A DNA stretch of 64,000 bases from Mycteria americana (lineage: Eukaryota; Chordata; Aves; Ciconiiformes; Ciconiidae): the NCBI RefSeq assembly GCF_035582795.1, contig NC_134367.1, positions 111,834,062 through 111,898,061 on the forward strand, given 5' to 3'. The notes below the pieces were generated by a model. That model was not told the origin of the DNA. It saw only the letters and a list, made by a program, of their open reading frames with translations, and did not search any database. The translations under genes were made by a program, and so were the position numbers. Every line of letters begins with the position of its first letter. Within the stretch, counting starts at the first letter, position 1. This document shows, one piece after another, positions 59,301 to 64,000 of this stretch.

Positions 59301-61918
59301 CCCTCATGAGGATCAGGGTCTGGAGTTGTGAGATTTCTATCTGCTTGTAGCAAATGCCCCCCATATCACCCTTGTTGTTCTCCTCTGATCCCTACCTATG
59401 AGATCTTGTCTTCAAACCGCTCCTTCACGTAAAGCATGACTTCTCCCCTTCCTATCCTGTGCTTCCTAAAGTGTCTGTATCCCTTCATTGCTGCGTTCTA
59501 GTCGTGCACAGTATCCCACCATGTCTGTCTAATGCCAGTGAGATCATATCTCTGCAACTGCATGTGGATTGTTGATTCCTTCGGCTTTGTATGCCACGGA
59601 TGTTCATGTACAGGCCATGGTCTAACCCTATAAACTTTACTTGTTTCTTGGCTGGAAGCAATGTTGGAAAACTTAGCTGTTAGTCTTTTATGTAAGCCAT
59701 AAAAAGCAGGGGAAAAAATTATAAAGGAAACAGAGCAAAAATAAGGGGAACAGACCATGCATGAGACTTCAGGTAAAAGAAAAATAGCTATTGAGTTTCC
59801 TTCAGCAAGTGATTTTTTTTTCCAATGGTTTAGCTTAATTGCACGCATTCAGCATCAAAAGTGTATGTTACTAAGTGGCGATAGAAGTTGGCTGCTTTGC
59901 CCGTTGTCGTGAATATTGAAAAAAGGCTTCTGGTTTTTTTTTTTTCCTTAGGATGAATTGATGACAACAAAGAGAAGTTATGAGGATCAGTTAAGTATGA
60001 TGAGTGACCATCTCTGCAGTATGAATGAAACATTAACTAAACAAAGAGAAGAAATTGATACACTAAAGATGACTAGTAAGGTAAGTTGCCAGGTGTTGAT
60101 GTTAGGCACTGGCTGCAGTTTGGAGGTCTACAGGTTGCATTTGGCATTCCTGCAGTACTACCCTTTAACAAACCAATTCACAAGATATAGTTCTTATTCT
60201 TGACCGATTGAGAAGAAAACTCCAAACCTGGTCCTGCATGTTTCAGTGAAGAAAAAATTCTTGTAAAACATACATGTGGGAAAGAAGAAACACTCTGTCA
60301 CTGCTACAAAGTAGGCTTTCAAAGTGTACCCTCTGATGGATGATCACCCTTTTTTTTATTTATATCTGGTGAAAATAGAACTATTTGCAAATCTATCTAG
60401 TGATACCAGGTGTTTATGATTAACTTATTGGTAGGAGTGTCCTTCCTGCACTCCTCTCTTGGTTGCAGCATACTCTGTTCTTGGCAGCTATTCTTTTCTC
60501 TGTTTTATTTCTATATTCTAGCTTTTCTGTCTCATATGTAGGAATGAAAAATTTGCCACTTATATTTTTTCCGTGAACTTAAAATGCACACTCAAATTTT
60601 TTTTTTGCAAGCAAGGAGTCTGTCTATTTACCAGAAACAAGTTTTTTGACTCATCTTAATGCTAATGATGAGAAATACAGAAGTGTGCTGTTTTGAGCAG
60701 TCAGTGCTTAAACCATGGTATATCTTATTCTGATGGTTCTAGGGAGAAACAGATCTTGTGAAGGCCTTTACCCTTCACTAGTCTGGCTGTGAAACTAAAA
60801 AGCTAGCATTATTCTCCTTAATTGGGGAATGCATGGAAGCAGGTTTCACTGAAGGGTTAAAATAAAAAATGCATGTTTTGATTAAAGGTCCCATGACAGA
60901 AGTTTTTATTTTTTAGAGTAGAGTCTTCCCTTCATGTACAGAACTGTTTTTCTCCAGATGTCTGAGTGTTTTGACTTGGCATTGCAGTCTTTTAAACTAC
61001 TTTTGGTGTATAAGATCTTGTGTTTTTAGAGGAAAGCTCTTGGCTGCATACTGGCCATAGCACTTCATGTTTTTATAAAATGTTTTCTGGAATTTTTCAC
61101 GTCATACTTTTAAGACTTGAAGTGGTACTCTGTCTGTAAGGAGGTAGTTCAGAATCTCACAACAGTAGACTCGGATTTTCAAATGCTACCAAATGGAGAA
61201 GGCGATTCAGTTGAAATAAAAAAAATGCAGTTAAAGCCATTATCACCTGGAGAGAATTGTTGGTTAGATAAAAAACAAATGTTATTTTAAGGAAGTAGAA
61301 GTAACTATTGCACAAAAGTGGATTTTTTTAAGCTACACATTTGCTTTGTGGAATTGTTGCAAGTCAAATGTGAGTTGGTTAGCTGTAGAACAAATTCTTT
61401 TATAAACTAGGAATATTCTGTATTCAAGTTAAAGTTAAATTTGTTTTGGAACAAAATGATAGGGTGGGGGATTGACTTTAATTTGAGGCAATTATGCTAT
61501 AGGGTTTGTATTTGAAATATTACTTAAGGATGAATTATGATTTGACTTGCCTTTTCTGCCCTTACAGTATTAGTGGTGTTAATACAATTGAGTGTCTTGG
61601 GACATAACCTGTGGAGAAAAGACATTTGAGTTTCAATTGAAGTAAGGTATTGCTGTGCTTATTTGAAATATCTGGTACTTTCCTCTGTTATGCCTGTAAA
61701 GTTAGAGGGATTTTCAGAGCAAGCAGTTACAGGCTTCCATTATTAAAGGCCTATGGACTGTTTATTTTCAGTTTGACTCTTCTTCTTTGTTTGCTGTAGG
61801 CATAAATTATCAGATGTCAGGTTTTATGTTGTCTGTATAGATTTTCTTATCTGAATTATATGTTCTGTTCATTTGTTTCTTGTTGCAGGGAAATTCTAAG
61901 AAGAACAAAAATCGATAG
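29250..61918 (+). CDS. PPP1R21: PPP1R21 (KLRAQ1), FERRY complex subunit, complete: 22 coding exons, 779 residues
   Basis: Coiled-coil protein of the early endosome, a subunit of the FERRY complex (Rab5 effector that couples endosomes to mRNA transport; partners TBCK, CRYZL1, C12orf4 and GATD1 are established knowledge). The 22 exons listed separately total 2340 coding bases in a continuous frame, 779 residues, against 780 remembered for human. The motif KLRAQ is at residues 20-24 across the exon 1/2 join, inside an N-terminal coiled coil. TTKRSYEDQL is at 732-741, naming the C-terminal family domain. Between are a helical middle region (about 235-565) and a second coiled coil (566-625). A variable linker (about 613-640) differs most from human as I recall it. 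The tail GNSKKNKNR is basic. The ATG at 29250 has a good context (G at -3 and +4). All introns are GT-AG except intron 20 (GC-AG). Confidence 0.98.
29310..32415 (+). other. PPP1R21: PPP1R21 intron 1
   Basis: Starts in the CpG island and becomes CpG-poor and T-rich after about 29.7 kb. Two long frames (29631-30056 and 30793-31269) have no recognisable domain and I regard them as chance. No mobile element was recognised. Ends in acceptor atttttcag. Confidence 0.8.
32416..32484 (+). CDS. PPP1R21: PPP1R21 exon 2, residues 21-43
   Basis: LRAQNQVLKKGVVDEQANSA then SLK; completes the KLRAQ motif. Phase 0 at both ends; donor gtaatc. The 435-base intron that follows is featureless. Confidence 0.97.
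32920..33066 (+). CDS. PPP1R21: PPP1R21 exon 3, residues 44-92
   Basis: Coiled coil from EQLKMKDQSLRKVQ to ALSEARGKKNK; phase 0 at both ends; donor gtatgt. A second strong donor-like site (AGGG/GTAAGA) lies inside, about 17 bases earlier, but its use would break the frame. The following 2.1 kb intron (33067-35165) is T-rich with no feature seen. Confidence 0.97.
35166..35267 (+). CDS. PPP1R21: PPP1R21 exon 4, residues 93-126
   Basis: KSAESSSQLSQEQKSVFNED through NERLHIL. Acceptor tttcttttag, donor gtgagt; phase 0 at both ends. The following intron of 706 bases holds nothing I recognise. Confidence 0.97.
35974..36138 (+). CDS. PPP1R21: PPP1R21 exon 5, residues 127-181
   Basis: FFEADEQHKRLEAELRTRLE through KLQNDKAKLE; strongly coiled-coil. 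Acceptor cctcttttag, donor gtaagg; phase 0 at both ends. Confidence 0.97.
36236..36294 (+). CDS. PPP1R21: PPP1R21 exon 6, residues 182-201 (split)
   Basis: IKSQTLEREAKDCRLRTEE plus two bases of Cys. Its acceptor is poor (ttcttgcataaag, A at -3), yet the frame and protein match require it. Donor gtaagt. The preceding intron is only 97 bases. Confidence 0.93.
36295..38671 (+). other. PPP1R21: PPP1R21 intron 6
   Basis: 2.4 kb, non-coding. It contains an A7G10 homopolymer junction (36385-36401), AT-rich sequence and a short TG run near 38632. No element recognised. Confidence 0.75.
38672..38766 (+). CDS. PPP1R21: PPP1R21 exon 7, residues 201-232
   Basis: (C)QQQLKNLQAALGSRLEES followed by LCIINEKVPFNDT. 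Starts in phase 2, ends in phase 1. Acceptor gttatttag, donor gtacgt. An open frame that continues past the donor is read-through into the intron. Confidence 0.95.
38767..41129 (+). other. PPP1R21: PPP1R21 intron 7
   Basis: 2.4 kb, T-rich and CpG-poor. No exon, mobile element or RNA gene recognised on either strand. Confidence 0.7.
41130..41182 (+). CDS. PPP1R21: PPP1R21 exon 8, residues 233-250
   Basis: (R)FNRYNALNVPLHNRRYQ, 53 bases. Its first two bases complete an Arg codon. Acceptor tcctgtag, donor gtaagc. NALNVPLHNRR matches vertebrate PPP1R21 as remembered. Confidence 0.96.
41183..43407 (+). other. PPP1R21: PPP1R21 intron 8
   Basis: 2.2 kb, non-coding. Near 41636-41670 is a small tandem duplication of a TTTTTGGTACCTTT-type unit. 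Nothing else recognised. Confidence 0.7.
43408..43557 (+). CDS. PPP1R21: PPP1R21 exon 9, residues 251-300
   Basis: LKLRDLAGQALAFVQELVTA through TISPLNQK; start of the helical middle region, phase 0 at both ends. Acceptor tctttacag, donor gtaaag. The 3 kb intron that follows (43558-46594) has no recognised feature. Confidence 0.97.
46595..46696 (+). CDS. PPP1R21: PPP1R21 exon 10, residues 301-334
   Basis: FSQYLHENASYVRPLEEGML then QLFESITEDTVTVL; phase 0 at both ends. Acceptor ctctctgtactcag, donor gtaaga. The intron after it is very short (75 bases). Confidence 0.97.
46772..46860 (+). CDS. PPP1R21: PPP1R21 exon 11, residues 335-364 (split)
   Basis: ETAVKLKAFSEHLASYLCFL then RKILPYQLK and two bases of Ser. 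Acceptor tttccttccag; donor gtactt is weak at +4 to +6. Ends in phase 2. Confidence 0.96.
47732..47868 (+). CDS. PPP1R21: PPP1R21 exon 12, residues 364-409
   Basis: (S)LEEECESSLCTAALRARNM through KLHTYVSLLALP, plus one base of Ser. Acceptor atattcctag, donor gtaagt. Confidence 0.97.
47869..48920 (+). other. PPP1R21: PPP1R21 intron 12 with anomalous G10 and C/A-rich tract
   Basis: Contains a G10 run (47943-47952) followed by about 100 bases almost free of G and T (to 48050), made of C and A runs. It is unlike the rest of the gene and may be a real low-complexity tract or a sequencing artefact. The rest is ordinary intron with a TG/TA run near 48730. Confidence 0.75.
48921..49013 (+). CDS. PPP1R21: PPP1R21 exon 13, residues 410-440
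   Basis: (S)TKPEGLLRTNYNLVFTNIA then TSLHGFHDILK, plus one base of Asp. Acceptor gtacttctag, donor gtgaga. The intron after it (49014-50899) holds a four-unit ATGT repeat near 49075-49091 and is otherwise featureless. Confidence 0.97.
50900..51027 (+). CDS. PPP1R21: PPP1R21 exon 14, residues 441-483
   Basis: (D)ISKHYSQKATLEQDVPTAT then QKLITTNDCVLSSVVALTNG and VGK. Acceptor ctttttctag, donor gtaatg; starts in phase 1, ends in phase 0. Confidence 0.97.
51398..51550 (+). CDS. PPP1R21: PPP1R21 exon 15, residues 484-534
   Basis: IASFFSNNLDHFTTSLSYGP through AVAYMKSLKK. The donor gtttgt is weak; if it is missed the frame reads on for about 38 codons to a stop near 51667. Acceptor gatgtgtctag. 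The following intron (51551-52316) shows no feature. Confidence 0.96.
52317..52409 (+). CDS. PPP1R21: PPP1R21 exon 16, residues 535-565
   Basis: PCADSVPYEEALANRRVLLS then STESREGLAQQ; phase 0 at both ends. Acceptor ccttctgcag, donor gtattc. The following intron (52410-53601) is AT-rich without recognised content. Confidence 0.97.
53602..53835 (+). CDS. PPP1R21: PPP1R21 exon 17, residues 566-643: coiled coil and variable linker
   Basis: VQQSLEKIAKLEQEKEHWML and following residues form a strong coiled coil. The second half (about from NSLSGHLTET to PREPIKSTSL) is a low-conservation linker compared with the human protein I remember. Acceptor tccctcctaaag has A at -3, so it is somewhat weak; donor gtaagt. 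Confidence 0.95.
53836..55322 (+). other. PPP1R21: PPP1R21 intron 17
   Basis: 1.5 kb, non-coding, with a T-run near 54560-54572. Ends in a good acceptor (cttttgttctag). No element recognised. Confidence 0.7.
55323..55358 (+). CDS. PPP1R21: PPP1R21 exon 18, 36-base micro-exon, residues 644-655
   Basis: IGMLTVTTDNEK, phase 0 at both ends, with good splice sites (acceptor ttgttctag, donor gtaatc). It matches the IGTLTRTSDSE segment remembered from human, so it is a true conserved exon. Size and symmetry make it a candidate cassette exon. Confidence 0.93.
55359..56584 (+). other. PPP1R21: PPP1R21 intron 18
   Basis: 1.2 kb, non-coding, with a TTTG run near 56120-56135. Nothing recognised on either strand. 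Confidence 0.7.
56585..56701 (+). CDS. PPP1R21: PPP1R21 exon 19, residues 656-694
   Basis: APDVESREDLIKTHYMARIA through SKSVHFHAE; start of the conserved C-terminal region. Acceptor gctttgccag, donor gtgagc. The following intron (56702-57648) has a T22 run at about 56881-56902 and is otherwise unremarkable. Confidence 0.97.
57649..57747 (+). CDS. PPP1R21: PPP1R21 exon 20, residues 695-727, with GC donor
   Basis: CRALAKRLSLAEKSKESLTE then ELKLASQNISRLQ. It ends CAG followed by GCAAGT, a GC-type donor with otherwise full consensus. The nearby GT (aa/gtaaaa, 4 bases later) would put the next exon out of frame. Acceptor cattgacag. Confidence 0.95.
57748..59951 (+). other. PPP1R21: PPP1R21 intron 20 (GC-AG), with CR1 insertion
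   Basis: 2.2 kb intron beginning GCAAGT and ending ttttccttag. A truncated CR1 LINE lies at about 58746-59665 on the minus strand. A TG/TA run lies near 58438-58457. No other feature. Confidence 0.85.
58746..59665 (-). mobile_element. CR1-type LINE fragment: decayed endonuclease domain and 3' tail
   Basis: The right-hand boundary of the element on the minus strand ends in aatcatagaactgattaggt / ggaagggccct, the signature of the CR1 3' end read in reverse. Minus-strand translation further in gives endonuclease-like words in order: MNIRG-like start, YDLTGIRQTWWD, LYVKERFE, then RGSLLDLLLTNKEKLV and GSLGCSNHELVEFNILRE, with stops and frame changes. These match the APE-type endonuclease of CR1 non-LTR retrotransposons. 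The reverse transcriptase that should follow is missing, so it is an internally deleted, inactive copy. Borders are approximate. Confidence 0.88.
59952..60080 (+). CDS. PPP1R21: PPP1R21 exon 21, residues 728-770, TTKRSYEDQ motif
   Basis: DELMTTKRSYEDQLSMMSDH then LCSMNETLTKQREEIDTLKM and TSK; the most conserved part of the C-terminus. Phase 0 at both ends. Acceptor tttttccttag, donor gtaagt. Confidence 0.97.
60081..61888 (+). other. PPP1R21: PPP1R21 intron 21
   Basis: 1.8 kb, AT-rich, non-coding, no element recognised. Ends in acceptor ttcttgttgcag. Confidence 0.7.
61889..61918 (+). CDS. PPP1R21: PPP1R21 exon 22, C-terminal tail and stop
   Basis: GNSKKNKNR and TAG (61916-61918). This short basic tail matches vertebrate PPP1R21 and confirms the frame through all 21 splice junctions. 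Confidence 0.96.
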   Translation, partial: GNSKKNKNR

Positions 61919-63125
61919 CTTACAGCTAATCAACTGACTTCGGAAGCTGCTGCTGCACAGGATGCAGTTAGTGAATGTTCATTGTCCAGTTCCTGTTTGT
62001 TACAGGAAGCAGAGGTGGTATTGGGTCTAGTAAAAACTGATTTGGTGCTGTAAATGGCTTTAAAATATTTAGAACTTGTAACAGATATAACAGACCTTTA
62101 ATGTTGGCTGTAAACCAGGAAATACACACTCTGTGGATAATTTATATAGTAATTACCTTCAGTTTTTACTGTGCACTTTTTAAAACTATGTTTTAATTTC
62201 ATGTAATAACTTCAGATTTTGTATATTTTCAAATATGATTATGCATTAACAAATTTGGATCGGTGCAGTAGTTGTCTATTTTTGAGTTGTGTTAAATTGT
62301 CGACATGTGTACATTCCTTTACTTGTTAATAACAGTTTAAAAATTAATTTTGAGACTTTTTTGGCCATGCAAGTTGTGCAGTTACTGTAAATGTCTTATT
62401 CCTGTTCTCAGCCCTTTTGAATTAATTGGAATTGTGGCTTTAAATGATTTCTATAAATTAACACAAGTAAATGGGATCACTATTTTATTTTAGGCTGCAA
62501 TAGGGGAAACTTTTGCTGCTTGTATTTGGCACTTTTGATTTTGAAGTGAAGAGCACAAATAGCTGAATTGGGATACTTCTATGAAATTGCTTTAAGCCCT
62601 TACTTAGGCATTTTGTTTATATATATATACATATGTGTGTATATTGTTTGAAATAGCTGTTCAAAGCTAGAGGAAATTGTGATCCTAACTTGCCCCAAAG
62701 GAGTGAAGCAATGTATGTGTGTAGAATAGATCAGCTTACTGTGTTCTCTTACAGTAAAGAAGAATATGAAATATGTAGAAGATTTAGACACTGAATTTGC
62801 AAGAAGTCTTCATGGAATTAAGTCCTGATGGATTCACTGGGGGGAATGCACGGGGCTTTTCCTGTGTTTTGGGAAGTTTGTGAACTTTAGGCCTCTCCTA
62901 AGATTTTTTTTTTTTAAGTGAAGTCTAATACCATGAGTTTTCACAGCATTGATTTTTTTTAATTATTTTTTTAATCAGATGCTGTGCTGCTCCACACTTT
63001 ACACTGATCTTCTGTTCCATAATTTGCATTATGGCACTTACTTGTCCCGTAAGGGTTTACACTGATAACAGCTGTGTTGATATGTATTATTAGTATGTAA
63101 TAATAAAATCAACTACACGAAACCA
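61919..63125 (+). other. PPP1R21: PPP1R21 3'UTR
   Basis: AT-rich, about 1.2 kb from the stop to the predicted cleavage site. It contains a TA/TG run near 62618-62645. The end is inferred from the poly(A) signal at 63102. Confidence 0.75.
63102..63107 (+). terminator. PPP1R21: PPP1R21 poly(A) signal
   Basis: AATAAA, followed about 25 bases later by a strong T/GT-rich element (gactttttttcttgattctggtt). Cleavage is expected at about 63118-63126. Confidence 0.75.
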
Positions 63126-64000
63126 GCTTGACTTTTTTTCTTGATTCTGGTTATACAATGTGATATTGTGGTGAGAGGTTAACAGCTGTTCCTGGTGAGG
63201 TGAGCTTAAGTAATTAAACCAGTCTAGTTACTCTTAGTAGTGCTTCTCTTTGTTTGAGCCAGGCTGCATTTCTGTACCTAATGCTGCAGTGTGCGAAGTT
63301 GACCGAGTCCACATTAGCATTTCTCACCTTTTTGTCTGCTGAAAGGCAAACAAGCATCCTATCTGTATTGATTGCAACTGTGGGACTGTTCTGATACAGT
63401 TTTTCCTTTTAAAGACAAAATGGATGTGGTCATGAAACTGGAGAGGAGATGGGGAGAGTCTGCATGCTTTCTTACTAGCATCATGTTGAATTAAAAAGTA
63501 CATGGGTGGTGCTAAGGAGGGTTGAGAAGTGTTTACTTTCTCTCTAACCATTTATATTAAAGCAGATACAGCTTCAACTGTGTTTCAATTAGGGTTGGAA
63601 GCTAATTGCTTTCTTCCAGTTCTTTTGAAGCTGCCTTTTCTGAGGACTTTCATCTTGCACTGAAGGTACTAATTTATCTTATTTTAATTCTCTGGATCAC
63701 ATTGCTGAACTTCTTACTAATGCTACTTCTCATAGGTGGCTGCATTCAGAAAAAGGCTTTGCTTATGCCATTTTTGAAAGGCATAAGTAAAAATATGCTT
63801 TGAAGATTGAGTGTTTAAAAATGTGCATAAAAAAGTTAAATGTATCTGTTATCTCAAATTGTTTTTACAACAGAGCATACCCCCAACATCAAAACTGGAA
63901 TTAGTATAGAATGTATAGACATTTAGGTACAATTCCAATGTATGTTAGTTTATCAGCATTTTTTCCTTGCAGTATCTATTTGGAAATGTATTTGCCTCGC
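63126..64000. other. Intergenic sequence after PPP1R21
   Basis: No gene or element supported. From human synteny STON1 would be the next gene on the same strand, but none of its sequence is recognisable here. Confidence 0.65.

Noticed and set aside
58807-59331. 174-codon + strand frame in intron 20
   Set aside because: It is the antisense of the CR1 endonuclease remnant, not a gene.
63620-63665. Exon-like segment (acceptor ctttcttccag, donor gtacta; would read SFEAAFSEDFHLALK)
   Set aside because: It has both splice sites and an open phase, but I recognise no protein, it does not match STON1 as I remember it, and no neighbouring exon is visible.

Overview
This 64 kb window is vertebrate nuclear DNA, most likely from a bird (at least a sauropsid). 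The evidence is split genes with canonical introns, one strong CpG island, CpG-poor introns, and two CR1-type LINE remnants. It holds the 3' part of FOXN2 (+ strand) followed head-to-tail by a complete PPP1R21 (+ strand). From memory, this is the order seen at human 2p16.3. I see no prokaryotic genes, CRISPR array, virus or tRNA/rRNA gene. Nearly all of the short open frames in the window are chance frames in introns or intergenic DNA.

Layout: 1-5007 is FOXN2 intron; the exons with the N-terminus and most of the forkhead domain lie before the window. Four FOXN2 coding exons follow (5008-5132, 9471-9532, 13897-13965, 14428-14945), then a probable long AT-rich 3'UTR to about 19.1 kb or further. 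From 19.1 to 28.4 kb is intergenic DNA with no supportable coding gene. Its 3' part (about 25.7-28.2 kb) has base skew opposite to PPP1R21, which hints at a divergent non-coding transcript. At 28.4-29.6 kb is the PPP1R21 CpG island, with a nine-unit CTCGCC hexanucleotide repeat and RFX-, E-box-, YY1-, CRE- and ETS-like sites. PPP1R21 then has 22 coding exons from 29250 to 61918, joining without a frame break into a 779-residue protein, and a 3'UTR ending near 63.12 kb. The last 0.9 kb is intergenic.

Function: FOXN2 is a forkhead transcription factor. PPP1R21 is a coiled-coil subunit of the FERRY complex, a Rab5 effector linking early endosomes to mRNA transport, and carries the KLRAQ and TTKRSYEDQ motifs that name its family domains. 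The two are neighbours by synteny; nothing in the sequence says they act together.

Most notable: intron 20 of PPP1R21 uses a GC-AG splice pair and hosts a CR1 fragment with endonuclease remains but no reverse transcriptase. The promoter carries a hexanucleotide repeat and an inverted YY1-like pair that encloses a six-codon upstream ORF. FOXN2 has a NAGNAG tandem acceptor. Several perfect hairpins or direct repeats lie in non-coding DNA. I found no clear previously undescribed system; the best candidates are regulatory or splicing features and a possible divergent transcript.
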